Assembly: GCA_018433595.1 (NCBI GenBank)
Contig: JAHDQY010000009.1
Location: 124,001-188,000 of the forward strand
Direction of reading: 5' to 3'
Source of the DNA: Synergistales bacterium
GTDB taxonomy: Bacteria > Synergistota > Synergistia > Synergistales > Aminithiophilaceae
DNA: 64,000 bases
Both the position numbers and the translations under genes were made by a program. The notes under the pieces were generated by a model. The model ran no database searches, had not been told where the DNA came from, and saw only the letters and a program-made list of their open reading frames with translations. Of the stretch, positions 35,358 through 44,040 are shown piece after piece (positions within the stretch are counted from its first letter, which is position 1; every line of letters begins with the position of its first letter).

Positions 35358-36304
35358 TGAGTTACGCGCTGCTTTTTCCCGGCCAAGGGTCTCAAGAAGT
35401 GGGCATGGCTCAAAGCCTTGTCGAAAACTCTCAAACGGCCCGATCCCTTTTTCAGCGTGCCGACGAAGCGCTGGGATTTTCCTTGAGCAGAATCGTCGCT
35501 GAAGGTCCAGACGAGGAGTTGCGGAAGACGGAATTCACTCAACCGGCCATTCTTGTGGCCAGTCTTGCGGCTTTCGAAGTGTTGCGTGAGGAGATGGGGA
35601 GCGAACTTGCCCCATTTTATCTTGCCGGTCATAGCCTGGGAGAATATTCGGCCCTCGTCGCTTCCGGTGTTCTTGCCTTGGAAGACGGAGTCCGCCTTGT
35701 CCATCTTCGGGGTCGGCTGATGCAGGAGGCAGTTCCCCTCGGTGAAGGGGCGATGGCGGCTCTTCTCGGCCTTGCCGCCGAGCAGGTGCGAGAGATATGT
35801 GCCGTCGTTGACGGAGAGCGGGTCTGTGAAGCCGCCAACTTCAACGCGCCCGGCCAGATTGTCATTTCCGGCCACGTTGACGCCATCGATCAAGCCATCG
35901 AACTTGCCAAGTCCGCCGGTGCCAAGCGAGCCCTTCCGCTTAACGTGAGTGCTCCCTTTCACTGCCGCCTCATGCGCCCCGTTGCCGACCGCCTGGACGA
36001 GGCTTTCGCAGGTATTACCTGGTGTGATCCGATGTGGCCCATTGTGACCAATGTGTGGGCCACGGCTCAGGAGACGGTGGAGTCCCTTCAGAAGGCGCTT
36101 TTTGAGCAGACCTACAGACCCGTACTCTGGGAGGCATCAATGGCTTTGATGAACTCGAAGGGTGTTGACCGCTTCCTTGAGGTAGGGCCGGGAAAAGTCC
36201 TGACGGGACTCGCAAAGAAGTGCCTTAAAGGTTCCGCGATGGCCAACTTCTCCGAGTATGGTGATCTTGAGGGTACTATTGCCTTCCTGAAAGGGGGTCA
36301 ATAG
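35357..36304 (+). CDS. fabD: Malonyl-CoA:ACP transacylase (FabD)
   Basis: Loads malonyl onto ACP. It has 315 residues: LFPGQGSQEVGM at the start, the catalytic Ser in GHSLGEYSALVASG near residue 92 and His in NVSAPFHCRLM near residue 200. ATG 35357 overlaps the fabK stop. The fabK-fabD-fabG-acpP-fabF order is typical of Firmicute-like clusters. Confidence 0.96.
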   Translation: MSYALLFPGQGSQEVGMAQSLVENSQTARSLFQRADEALGFSLSRIVAEGPDEELRKTEFTQPAILVASLAAFEVLREEMGSELAPFYLAGHSLGEYSALVASGVLALEDGVRLVHLRGRLMQEAVPLGEGAMAALLGLAAEQVREICAVVDGERVCEAANFNAPGQIVISGHVDAIDQAIELAKSAGAKRALPLNVSAPFHCRLMRPVADRLDEAFAGITWCDPMWPIVTNVWATAQETVESLQKALFEQTYRPVLWEASMALMNSKGVDRFLEVGPGKVLTGLAKKCLKGSAMANFSEYGDLEGTIAFLKGGQ

Positions 36305-36305
36305 A

Positions 36306-37052
36306 ATGGGAGAGACCTGCCGTGTGGCTCTCGTCACTGGGGCGGGCAAGGGAATCGGCCGTGCCGTAGCTCTGGAGCTGGGGCGAAGAGGAATGGCTGT
36401 CGCCGTCAACTACAATCGCTCCGAGAAAGAGGCTTGGAAAGTCACGGAAGAGATCAACAGCCTGGGCCGTCGAGCCTTTTCTTTCCAGGCCGATGTTTCA
36501 GATGCCGCTTCAGTCAAAGATCTCTTTGCGGCTGTTAACGAAAAGCTGGGGCCGGTATCTGTCCTTATTAATAATTCAGGGATCACCCGGGACGGCCTTC
36601 TCCTGAGGATGAAAGACGATGACTGGAGATCCGTCCTTGACGTCAACCTCTCCTCGGTTTTCTACTGTTCCCGCGAGGCCCTTCGATTCATGGCCAAGGC
36701 CCGATGGGGCCGTATCATCAACGTCTCTTCCGTTGTGGCTCTCTGCGGTAACGTTGGTCAGGCGAACTATACTGCCGCGAAAGCGGGGATCATCGGCCTG
36801 ACGAAGACGATCGCCCGTGAGTTCGGCCCTCGGGGTATAACGGCAAATGTTGTCGCTCCCGGCTTCATCGAGACCGACATGACAAACGCTCTCAAGGAGG
36901 AAGTTCGCCAGAATCTGTTGCGTCAGGTTCCTCTTGGCCGCCCTGGGACGCCGGCAGATGTTGCCTCTCTCGTTGGTTTTCTGGCCTCGGAAGAGGCCGG
37001 CTACGTCTCCGGACAGACGATCGCCGTTGACGGCGGCATGTCCATGCAATAG
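36306..37052 (+). CDS. fabG: 3-oxoacyl-ACP reductase (FabG)
   Basis: NADPH-dependent short-chain dehydrogenase for the first reductive step of elongation. It has 248 residues, TGAGKGIGRA (residues 11-20), NNSGITRD, and the Ser-Tyr-Lys catalytic set in NVSSVVAL and YTAAKAG near residue 157. It is one base after fabD. SDR-family function is pinned to FabG by context. Confidence 0.96.
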   Translation: MGETCRVALVTGAGKGIGRAVALELGRRGMAVAVNYNRSEKEAWKVTEEINSLGRRAFSFQADVSDAASVKDLFAAVNEKLGPVSVLINNSGITRDGLLLRMKDDDWRSVLDVNLSSVFYCSREALRFMAKARWGRIINVSSVVALCGNVGQANYTAAKAGIIGLTKTIAREFGPRGITANVVAPGFIETDMTNALKEEVRQNLLRQVPLGRPGTPADVASLVGFLASEEAGYVSGQTIAVDGGMSMQ

Positions 37053-37082
37053 GCAGAGTCTCCCGAGAAGGAGGTGAAGAAC

Positions 37083-37334
37083 GTGAAGATGGAAGAGATT
37101 CAGAAGCGACTGAAGGATATCGTCATCGATCGCCTTGACGTTGAAGAGGAGCAGATCAAACCCGATGCCTCCTTTGTGGAAGACCTCGGCGCCGACTCCC
37201 TCGACATCGTCGAACTCATTATGGGAATCGAAGAGGAGTTTGACATCGAAATCCCCGATGAGGATGCCGAGAAACTGACCAACGTTGAGGAAGCCATGAA
37301 TTATGTGAAAAATAAGCTGGGACTCGAGGAGTAA
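37083..37334 (+). CDS. acpP: Acyl carrier protein
   Basis: Carries acyl chains on the phosphopantetheine attached to Ser in [12 protein letters not shown]. It has 83 residues from GTG 37083; AAGGAGG (37068-37074) is 8 nt upstream, which rules out the GTG at 37074. The sequence is highly acidic as expected. A strong hairpin after it (37349-37372) may stabilise its message relative to fabF. Confidence 0.96.
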   Translation: MKMEEIQKRLKDIVIDRLDVEEEQIKPDASFVEDLGADSLDIVELIMGIEEEFDIEIPDEDAEKLTNVEEAMNYVKNKLGLEE

Positions 37335-37348
37335 TCCTGTCCCCGAGG

Positions 37349-37372
37349 GGCGCGGGGGACCTACCCCGCGCC
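37349..37372 (+). terminator. Intercistronic hairpin between acpP and fabF
   Basis: GGCGCGGGG/CCCCGCGCC with a 6-nt loop, followed by TTCCCTTT rather than a T tract. A partial terminator or 3'-end stabiliser that would raise acpP over fabF is possible. Confidence 0.5.
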
Positions 37373-37431
37373 TTCCCTTTCCGGATCGTCTCCAAACCTG
37401 GGGGTACCCCCGAACTGAAGGAGTGACTCGC

Positions 37432-38670
37432 TTGAAAAGAGTCGTCATCACCGGACTGGGCGTCGTTAGCCCGATCGGCCACGGAAGAGAAAAGTACTGG
37501 CAGGCTCTTAGGGAGGGACGCAACGGCATTGGTCCTATCGAGCTGTTTGATGCCACCGACTTTTCTGTCCGCATTTCCGGCGAGATTCGCGACTTTTCTC
37601 CGGAGCAGTGGATGGAAAGGAAAGAGGCCAGGCGTTCTGACAGGGTGATCCATTTCGCCGTTGCAGCCGCCGATCTGGCGGTGGCTGACGCCGGGCTGGA
37701 TGTGAAGAGCCTCGATCCCTATAAATTCGGTGTTTACCTCGGAAGCGGCGAAGGCGGAATCACGACGAGCTTCGAGAACATGAGCATCCTCATCCAAAAG
37801 GGGCCCTCTCGGGTCAGTCCCTTTTTTATCCCCATGATGATCAGCAACATGTCCGCCGCCTATCTCGGCATCCGCTATGGTGCCAAAGGTCCCAACCTTT
37901 CCGTTGTAACGGCCTGCGCCACGGCGACTCACACCATGGGCGAGGCCTATTATGCCATCCTCCGCGGCGATGCCGACATTATCCTTGCCGGCGGGGCGGA
38001 GGCCGCCATCACCCCCATCGGGACGGCCGGATTCGCTGCCATGAAGGCCCTTTCGACTCGTAACGATGATCCGGCTCATGCCTCCCGCCCCTTTGACATC
38101 GACAGGGACGGCTTTGTCCTTGGGGAAGGCGCCGGCGTTCTGGTTTTTGAAGAGCTTGATCATGCCATCAGGAGGGGTGCCACCATCTATGCCGAAGTCA
38201 AGGGCTACGGCCTGACCTGTGATGCCTATCACATCACGGCCCCCGACCCTGAAGGTGACGGTGCAGCGCGAGCCATGGCTCAGGCTGTGGAAAAGGCCGG
38301 TTGGCGACTGGCCGATGTGGAACTTATCAACGCTCACGGCACCTCAACGCCTCTCAATGACAAGATGGAGGCCATGGCCATTCGGCGTCTCTTCGGGGAT
38401 TTGGCCGATAAAATCCTCGTCAATTCGACGAAGTCGATGATTGGACACGCCCTGGGAGCCGCAGGTGCCGTCGAGACGATCGCGGCCATCCAGTCCATCG
38501 TTGAAGGAATCATCCACCCGACGATCAATGTCGAGCACCTCGACCCGGAATGCCCTCTCAATGTAGTGACCGAAACGATCGAAAATCATCCGATACGGCG
38601 CCTGTTGGTCAACAGTTTCGGTTTCGGAGGTCATAACGGGGTTCTCGCCCTGGAGGAGTACCGACCATAA
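37432..38670 (+). CDS. fabF: 3-oxoacyl-ACP synthase II (FabF)
   Basis: Elongating condensing enzyme. It has 412 residues from TTG 37432 (AAGGAG 8 nt upstream; KRVVITGLGVVSPIG). Cys in VTACATATHTMG near residue 163, His in NAHGTSTPLND near residue 303 and His in KSMIGHALGAAG near residue 340 complete the Cys-His-His site. It runs into rnc with no gap. Confidence 0.96.
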   Translation: MKRVVITGLGVVSPIGHGREKYWQALREGRNGIGPIELFDATDFSVRISGEIRDFSPEQWMERKEARRSDRVIHFAVAAADLAVADAGLDVKSLDPYKFGVYLGSGEGGITTSFENMSILIQKGPSRVSPFFIPMMISNMSAAYLGIRYGAKGPNLSVVTACATATHTMGEAYYAILRGDADIILAGGAEAAITPIGTAGFAAMKALSTRNDDPAHASRPFDIDRDGFVLGEGAGVLVFEELDHAIRRGATIYAEVKGYGLTCDAYHITAPDPEGDGAARAMAQAVEKAGWRLADVELINAHGTSTPLNDKMEAMAIRRLFGDLADKILVNSTKSMIGHALGAAGAVETIAAIQSIVEGIIHPTINVEHLDPECPLNVVTETIENHPIRRLLVNSFGFGGHNGVLALEEYRP

Positions 38671-39393
38671 ATGCAATCCTCTTACGAGGACCACAGGCCA
38701 TCTGTCGACTTGCTTCAGAATCGTCTGGGTTACCGTTTCCGAGATGCCGCTCTTTTAGAAAAGGCCCTGACTCATGCGAGTTTCGCTCATGAGTCAGGGC
38801 TCCCTTTTTGCAACGAGCGTCTCGAATATCTCGGCGATGCCGTCCTGGAGCTGACCGTCTCGGAATGGCTCTTCCTGGCTCATTCCGACTGGGATGAAGG
38901 ACAGTTGACCCAGGAGCGCGCCTCCATCGTCTGCTGCCGTTCCCTTGCTGAATGGGGGCGAGCTCTGGGAGTGCCGGAAAACCTCCTTCTCGGGCGAGGG
39001 CTTGACCTTCAGAAAGGCCGGGGTAGAGCCTCCCTGATCGCCGATGCTGTCGAGGCGCTTTTGGGTGCAATTTACCTTGACGGAGGGTTTGATGAGGTTC
39101 GCCGTGTCATCGGCAGATTCCTCTGGAGAAGACGCGATGAGGAAGAGACTCCGCCAGATGCCAAATCACGCCTTCAACAGCGCCTTCAGGCGGAAGGAAA
39201 GGATCTTCCGATTTACCATATCGTTGCGGAAGAGGGGCCGCCTCATGAGCGGCTCTTTGTCGTTGAAGTCTGGGCGGAAGGGAACCTCCTCGGCGTCGGA
39301 ACCGGCCCTTCCCGTAAGGAGGCGGAATTCAGCGCTGCGGGTAAAGCATTGGGGAATTTGATGCAACCGGTTGCATTAGACGATAAACCCTGA
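38671..39393 (+). CDS. rnc: Ribonuclease III
   Basis: Double-stranded RNA endonuclease for rRNA and mRNA processing. It has 240 residues, with signature ERLEYLGDAVLEL near residue 50, VEALLGAIYLDGG near residue 128 and a C-terminal dsRBD (DAKSRLQQRLQ ... RKEAEFSAAGKAL). It directly follows fabF, a conserved link. Its 3' end contains the palindrome ATGCAACCGGTTGCAT (39361-39376), which overlaps the pyr promoter. Confidence 0.96.
   Translation: MQSSYEDHRPSVDLLQNRLGYRFRDAALLEKALTHASFAHESGLPFCNERLEYLGDAVLELTVSEWLFLAHSDWDEGQLTQERASIVCCRSLAEWGRALGVPENLLLGRGLDLQKGRGRASLIADAVEALLGAIYLDGGFDEVRRVIGRFLWRRRDEEETPPDAKSRLQQRLQAEGKDLPIYHIVAEEGPPHERLFVVEVWAEGNLLGVGTGPSRKEAEFSAAGKALGNLMQPVALDDKP
39361..39376. 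repeat. Perfect 16-bp palindrome at the pyr promoter
   Basis: ATGCAACC/GGTTGCAT inside the 3' end of rnc; its right half contains the TTGCAT -35 element of the predicted pyr promoter, as an operator would. Confidence 0.8.
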
Positions 39394-39399
39394 TATGCT
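39371..39399 (+). promoter_or_regulatory. Predicted pyr operon promoter
   Basis: TTGCAT (39371-39376), 17-nt spacer, TATGCT (39394-39399) with TGA directly before it (extended -10, TGnTATGCT). Predicted transcription start near 39406. Confidence 0.6.
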
Positions 39400-39440
39400 G
39401 ATCCATGATGAGGCTTAGGCGTCAGGAGGAGGTCGTTGTC

Positions 39441-39551
39441 ATGGTGCACAGAGACTCATTCCCTATCGCTTGCGTTGGAAGGCCGCCGAAAGATCATGAC
39501 CTCGACAAAGGTCGTGATCTTTTTTGTATGGCAAGGAGGTTCTTTTTATGA
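39441..39551 (+). CDS. pyr leader peptide, 36 codons
   Basis: Short open frame with a strong Shine-Dalgarno (GGAGGAGG, 39425-39432, 8 nt before ATG 39441). It runs through the attenuator hairpin and ends with a TGA that overlaps the pyrR ATG (TTTTTATGA). Its predicted peptide ([13 protein letters not shown]...) resembles no known protein. Translation would take ribosomes across the terminator 5' arm, so it could couple translation to attenuation and to pyrR expression. No protein function is claimed. Confidence 0.55.
   Translation: MVHRDSFPIACVGRPPKDHDLDKGRDLFCMARRFFL
39489..39525 (+). terminator. pyr leader attenuator terminator
   Basis: AAAGATCATGACC pairs with GGTCGTGATCTTT (one G-T pair) over an 8-nt loop, ending in six T. 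Upstream GAGGTCGT (39429-39436) can pair with ATGACCTC of the 5' arm, an antiterminator; CCATGATGA with TTGTCATGG (39403-39444) could be an anti-antiterminator with a GAGGCT core like that of PyrR sites. Confidence 0.8.
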
Positions 39552-40108
39552 CCCTTCGAGAGAAGGCCAAAGTTCTTTCCGCCGAGGAGATGGAACGTGC
39601 CCTGAAGCGAATGGCACATGAGATCATCGAAAAAAATGGAGGACTCGACAAGGTTGTTCTTGTCGGGATTCAGCGCCGCGGCGTCTTCCTCGGAAGGCGA
39701 TTGGCGAAGTACCTTCAGTCGATAGAAGAGACGAAATTGTTCTCCGGAGAGCTCGATATCACGCTTTACCGGGACGATCTAACTCTGCTCCATGACCAGC
39801 CGGTGGTGCACAGCACCTCGATCCCCGTGGATATCAACGGCATGAAGGTCGTCCTCGTCGATGATGTCATTTACACAGGGAGAACGATCCGGGCCGCTCT
39901 TGATGCACTGATGGACATGGGGCGCCCCGAGGCCGTCCAACTGGCCGTTCTCATTGATCGGGGCCATCGAGAGCTGCCGATTCATCCCGATTATCAGGGG
40001 CGGGTCGTGCCGACGTCAAAATCGGAGATTGTAGAAGTCCGCGTCGAGGAGTATGACGGCAGCGATGAGGTCGTCATCTGCGAACAGGGGGATCATGCCG
40101 ATGTTTAG
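39548..40108 (+). CDS. pyrR: PyrR bifunctional attenuation regulator/uracil phosphoribosyltransferase
   Basis: UMP-sensing RNA-binding attenuator of pyr operons with weak UPRT activity. It has 186 residues, PRPP motif [18 protein letters not shown] near residue 98, [12 protein letters not shown] and [15 protein letters not shown] 39548 follows AAGGAGG, inside the leader frame. First gene of pyrR-B-C-K-D-F-E. The upstream terminator and alternative pairings support a PyrR-style control circuit, although a leader-peptide mechanism is also drawn in the sequence. Confidence 0.94.
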   Translation: MTLREKAKVLSAEEMERALKRMAHEIIEKNGGLDKVVLVGIQRRGVFLGRRLAKYLQSIEETKLFSGELDITLYRDDLTLLHDQPVVHSTSIPVDINGMKVVLVDDVIYTGRTIRAALDALMDMGRPEAVQLAVLIDRGHRELPIHPDYQGRVVPTSKSEIVEVRVEEYDGSDEVVICEQGDHADV

Positions 40109-41030
40109 CTGGAAGCGGAGGGAACTCATCGATCTTGACGTCTGGACCCGGGAGGAAGTGATTCATCTTCTCGACCAGGCCGTCAATATGGAGGCTCTGA
40201 TGGATCGTCCCATCAAAAAGGTGCCGGCGTTGAGGGGGAAATTGGTCGTCAACCTTTTTTTCGAGGCTTCGACGCGGACGCGGGTCTCCTTCGAGCTAGC
40301 CGAAAAGATGCTCAGCGCCGATGTGGTGAACTGGTCGGCCTCAGGTTCGAGTGTCAGCAAGGGCGAGACGCTTCGTGACACGGCTTGGACCCTGGAGGCC
40401 ATGGGCGCTGATGCCGTCGTCATCCGTCACGGAGCCGTCGGCGTTCCCGCCTATCTTTCCAGACGACTGAAGCGGGCCTCCGTTTTCAATGCGGGCGACG
40501 GTGCCCACGCTCACCCCACCCAGGCCCTGCTCGACCTCTACACGGCACGGCGCCGTTTGGGCGAGCTTGATGGAGCCAAGGTCGCTATCGTCGGAGACGT
40601 CCTTCACAGCCGCGTTGTCCGCAGCGATATCATCGGTTTCACCAAGCTGGGAGCCGATGTGATTCTCTCGGGACCCTCGACGCTGATGCCCCTGGAGACG
40701 GAAGCTCTCGGTGTCCGCTACGAACCTGATCCCGTCGCTGCCGTGCGGGGAGCCGATATCGTCTACCTGCTGAGGATTCAGAGAGAGCGGCAGCAGGAGG
40801 GGCTTTTCCCCTCCGTCGATGAGTATCATCGCCGTTACGGAGCGACGGAAACGCTGGTCGCCGAGGCCAAACCTGAGGCCCTCGTGATGCATCCGGGGCC
40901 GATAAACCGAGGCGTCGAGATCGCCTCGGCCGTTGCCGACGGCCCCCAGAGCGTGATCCTGCCCCAGGTCCGCAGCGGCGTTGCCGTCAGGATGGCGCTG
41001 CTCTTTCTCTGCCTTGGAGGTGCTCGTTAA
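40095..41030 (+). CDS. pyrB: Aspartate carbamoyltransferase catalytic subunit
   Basis: Condenses carbamoyl phosphate with aspartate. It has 311 residues; carbamoyl-phosphate motif [13 protein letters not shown] near residue 52, [14 protein letters not shown] near residue 132, and [14 protein letters not shown] 40095 follows AGGGGG and overlaps the end of pyrR by 14 nt. No pyrI regulatory subunit is present, so it is likely a Bacillus-type unregulated trimer (inference). Confidence 0.96.
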   Translation: MPMFSWKRRELIDLDVWTREEVIHLLDQAVNMEALMDRPIKKVPALRGKLVVNLFFEASTRTRVSFELAEKMLSADVVNWSASGSSVSKGETLRDTAWTLEAMGADAVVIRHGAVGVPAYLSRRLKRASVFNAGDGAHAHPTQALLDLYTARRRLGELDGAKVAIVGDVLHSRVVRSDIIGFTKLGADVILSGPSTLMPLETEALGVRYEPDPVAAVRGADIVYLLRIQRERQQEGLFPSVDEYHRRYGATETLVAEAKPEALVMHPGPINRGVEIASAVADGPQSVILPQVRSGVAVRMALLFLCLGGAR

Positions 41031-42328
41031 TGCTGCTTCTGAAGAAGGCCCGACTTTTTGACGGCTGTCACCTCTCCTCGGAGACGACCGACCTGCTCCT
41101 GGCCGAAGGGCGCGTCGCCAGGATCGCTCACGATCTGGATCCTTCGTCGGAGGAGACGGAAGTTATCGATCTTGAGGGAAAGGTCCTCTCTCCCGGCTTC
41201 GTCGATCTCCATGCCCATTTCCGGGATCCCGGTCAGGAGTGGCGGGAAGATCTGATCTCGGGTGCCCGAGCGGCTGCCGCTGGGGGATACACGACCGTTG
41301 TCACCATGCCGAATACGGATCCGGCCATCGACGTCGCTCCCCTTGTCTCTTATGTCCTGGAGAAGGCATCAGGAGCCGGAGGTGCCCGGATCCTTCCTGC
41401 AGGAGCGGCGACGAAGGGTCGTAAAGGCGGAGAAATGGCCGAGCTGGCGACAATGGCCAAGGCGGGGGCGGTTTTTTTCACCGATGACGGGGCCCCTCTC
41501 TCCGATGCCGGGCTGCTGCGACGAGTTCTCCTTTACGCCCGTGATACCGGAATCCGCGTCATGGAACATCCCGAGGAGCCTTCTCTGACGGAGGGAGGAC
41601 AGGTCAACGAGGGACGTTGCTCCTCCCTCTCGGGACTCAAGGGATGGCCGGCCTCGGGAGAGATTGTCGATATTGCCCGGGGGATCGCCCTGGTTCGGGA
41701 GGCCGGCGCTCCCCTTCACTTCACCCATGTCAGTGTGGCAGGTGCCATCGAGCTGATTCGGCAGGCCAAGGCGGAGGGGCTGCCGGTAAGCTGCGATGTG
41801 ACCCCTCACCACCTGACTCTGACGGAAGAGGCGGTCATCGAGAGCGCCTACGATGCTCTTTTCAAAGTCAACCCGCCGCTGCGAAGCGTCAAGGACCAGG
41901 AGGCTCTCTGGCAGGGCCTCGCCGACGGAACTGTCGACGCCATCGCCACTGATCATGCTCCTTACCACGAGGACGAAAAGGATCTTCCCTTTCCCGAAGC
42001 TTCTTTCGGCATCGCTTCGCTGGAGTGTGCCGTTGCCGTCGTTCTTGATGCCTGGAAAAGACGAGGAGAGCCTTTGGCCTTGGAAAAGCTGCTTGCCCTT
42101 TTCACATCCAGGCCGGCGTCCCTGTTGCCTGAGCCCTGGAACCGCCTTGGCCGGGTCGAAGAGGGTGCCCCCGCCGATCTGGCCGTCATCGATCTGGGAG
42201 AGCTCCGCGTCGTCGACCGCGCCGAGTGGTGGAGCAAGGCCTGCAACTGTCCCTGGCAGGGGATGCTTCTTCAAGGATGGCCCGTCATGACCTTCCTTGG
42301 AGGTCTTCTCTTCAAAGGCCGGCAATAG
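41030..42328 (+). CDS. pyrC: Dihydroorotase (class I)
   Basis: Zinc amidohydrolase that cyclises carbamoyl aspartate. It has 432 residues; metal motif DLHAHFRDPG near residue 60, catalytic blocks THVSVAGAIELI, CDVTPHHLTLTEE near residue 265 and DAIATDHAPYH near residue 307. The start overlaps the pyrB stop (TAATG). Length and motifs match type I (Bacillus-like) dihydroorotase. Confidence 0.96.
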   Translation: MLLLKKARLFDGCHLSSETTDLLLAEGRVARIAHDLDPSSEETEVIDLEGKVLSPGFVDLHAHFRDPGQEWREDLISGARAAAAGGYTTVVTMPNTDPAIDVAPLVSYVLEKASGAGGARILPAGAATKGRKGGEMAELATMAKAGAVFFTDDGAPLSDAGLLRRVLLYARDTGIRVMEHPEEPSLTEGGQVNEGRCSSLSGLKGWPASGEIVDIARGIALVREAGAPLHFTHVSVAGAIELIRQAKAEGLPVSCDVTPHHLTLTEEAVIESAYDALFKVNPPLRSVKDQEALWQGLADGTVDAIATDHAPYHEDEKDLPFPEASFGIASLECAVAVVLDAWKRRGEPLALEKLLALFTSRPASLLPEPWNRLGRVEEGAPADLAVIDLGELRVVDRAEWWSKACNCPWQGMLLQGWPVMTFLGGLLFKGRQ

Positions 42329-42332
42329 CCTC

Positions 42333-43118
42333 ATGCCGTCGCGACAGGCCGTGCAGCTTCCACGAGACCGTCATGCCGTTGTCGACTCCCTGGAGGACCT
42401 TGGCGGAGGCCTTTTCTCCCTGGTCTTGAGATTTGCGGAGCCGTTCCATGCCGATCCAGGCCAGTTTGTCCTTATCCGAGATGCTCGGTGGGGGAGCGAT
42501 CCCTTGCTGGGCCGTCCCCTTGCGGTGGCCTGGCAGAAAAAGACGACGGCAGGTCTGCTTTTTCAGGTGCGGGGGCGTGGAACGGAGGCTTTCTCAAGCC
42601 TAGAGGAAGGAGCAACGCTGGAGGTCCGCGGTCCTCAGGGTAGAGGGTTTCCCGTTCCCGCTGGAGAACGGCTCTTGCTGGCAGCGGGAGCAATGGGGCT
42701 CGCCCCGCTCCTTTTTGCCTGGGAGCGTTACGGGGCGAGCCGTCCCGGCGAGCTTCTGCTCGGTGTCTCCTGTTCCCGTTGGACGGGACTTGTCGAATGG
42801 CTCCACCGGAGGGGTGTCCCCTGCACGGTTGCTTGTGACGATGGTTCAATCGGTCGGAAGGGAACCGTCGTGGACCTTCTCGAAAGGCTCATTCGAAAAG
42901 AGGATGAAGTCTGGGCCTGTGGTCCTCAGGCCATGATGGTTGCCGTCGCCGACCTGGCACCTGCCAGGTTTTTCGTCAGCCTTGAGGCCCGTATGGCTTG
43001 CGGTTATGGCGGTTGTCTGGGATGCGTCGTGCCGACTCGATCGGGAAGGTTGCGTGCCTGTGTTGACGGCCCCGTCTTTGACGGGAGGGAGGTGCTCTGG
43101 AATGACCTTCTCCACTGA
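42333..43118 (+). CDS. pyrK: Dihydroorotate dehydrogenase electron-transfer subunit PyrK
   Basis: FAD and [2Fe-2S] subunit of the NAD-dependent (class 1B) dehydrogenase. It has 261 residues; FAD motif DPLLGRPLAVAW, NAD-binding GAMGLAPLLFA and the Fe-S ligands in MACGYGGCLGC plus RACVDGPVF. ATG 42333 is the first start after pyrC; its Shine-Dalgarno is weak. Its last codons overlap pyrD, its partner, by 17 nt. Confidence 0.95.
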   Translation: MPSRQAVQLPRDRHAVVDSLEDLGGGLFSLVLRFAEPFHADPGQFVLIRDARWGSDPLLGRPLAVAWQKKTTAGLLFQVRGRGTEAFSSLEEGATLEVRGPQGRGFPVPAGERLLLAAGAMGLAPLLFAWERYGASRPGELLLGVSCSRWTGLVEWLHRRGVPCTVACDDGSIGRKGTVVDLLERLIRKEDEVWACGPQAMMVAVADLAPARFFVSLEARMACGYGGCLGCVVPTRSGRLRACVDGPVFDGREVLWNDLLH

Positions 43119-44040
43119 TCTTGCCGTCACCGTCGGCAGCGTCGCTATGGAGACGCCGCTGATCGTCGCCTCGGGCCTCTGGCCCTTCGACGGGCCTTTT
43201 TGGTGCGAGGAGGCCCTCGGCGGCATCGGCGCCGTTTCTTCCAAGGGGCTGACACTCCATCCCCGGCCTGGCAACGGGGGCGTGAGGGTCTGGGAGACGC
43301 CGTCAGGGTTGCTTAACAGCATCGGTCTCCAGAACCCCGGCGTGGAGGCCTTTGCCGGCGAGATCATCCCCGGTCTGCCTCGACGCCGCCCGCTGATTGC
43401 CAATGTGGCCGTCGAAAGGCTTGATGATCTGGAGCGCTCCCTCGATCTGCTGCAGGCGATGAATCTCCCTCCGGAAGTGGTGGAACTTAACGTCTCCTGT
43501 CCCAATGTGGACGGCGGCGGGATGGCTTGGGGCCTTGATGCTTCGGGAGTCCGACAGGTTCTCGACGTGGCTCGGCCGGTTTGGAGGGGGCCGCTCTGGC
43601 TGAAGCTGACGCCCCAGGCGCCCAGGCTCGATGAAATAACCGCCGCGGCCGAATCGGGAGGAGCCGATGCCCTCGTTGTGGCCAACACCTGGCTGGGCAT
43701 GGCCATCGACGTCGACAGGCGGTCTCCCGTCTTCGACAGGACCTTCGCCGGACTTTCCGGCCCGGCCGTTTTCCCCCTTTCGCTGCGTCTGCTCTGGGAG
43801 ACGGCGTCCCTGACGGCACTGCCCCTGATCGGGTGCGGTGGCGTCTCTTCCGGCAGGGATGTCCTGGCGATGATCATGGCCGGTGCTTCCGCCGTCGAGG
43901 TCGGGACCGCGCTGGTCCGGGAATTTCATGCCCCTCTGCGGTTCTGCCGGGAGATATCCGCCTATCTCGAAGAACGTGGGCTCCGCAGCGTTGCCTCCCT
44001 CTCGGGCTGTGCGCGGGAGGGGAGAAAGGAGAGACGATGA
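43102..44040 (+). CDS. pyrD: Dihydroorotate dehydrogenase catalytic subunit (class 1B)
   Basis: FMN subunit that oxidises dihydroorotate to orotate; with PyrK it passes electrons to NAD. It has 312 residues; GLQNPGVEAF, the catalytic Cys in ELNVSCPNVDGGG (about residue 134) and IGCGGVSSGRDVLAMIMAGAS are seen. GGGAGGTG precedes ATG 43102. Class 1B use of Cys (not Ser) agrees with the presence of pyrK. Overlaps pyrF by ATGA. Confidence 0.96.
   Translation: MTFSTDLAVTVGSVAMETPLIVASGLWPFDGPFWCEEALGGIGAVSSKGLTLHPRPGNGGVRVWETPSGLLNSIGLQNPGVEAFAGEIIPGLPRRRPLIANVAVERLDDLERSLDLLQAMNLPPEVVELNVSCPNVDGGGMAWGLDASGVRQVLDVARPVWRGPLWLKLTPQAPRLDEITAAAESGGADALVVANTWLGMAIDVDRRSPVFDRTFAGLSGPAVFPLSLRLLWETASLTALPLIGCGGVSSGRDVLAMIMAGASAVEVGTALVREFHAPLRFCREISAYLEERGLRSVASLSGCAREGRKERR

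Noticed and set aside
39441-39621. Leader frame extended in other frames as a 61-residue protein
   Set aside because: An overlapping frame from 39436 lacks the Shine-Dalgarno spacing; only the ATG 39441 frame ends at the pyrR start.
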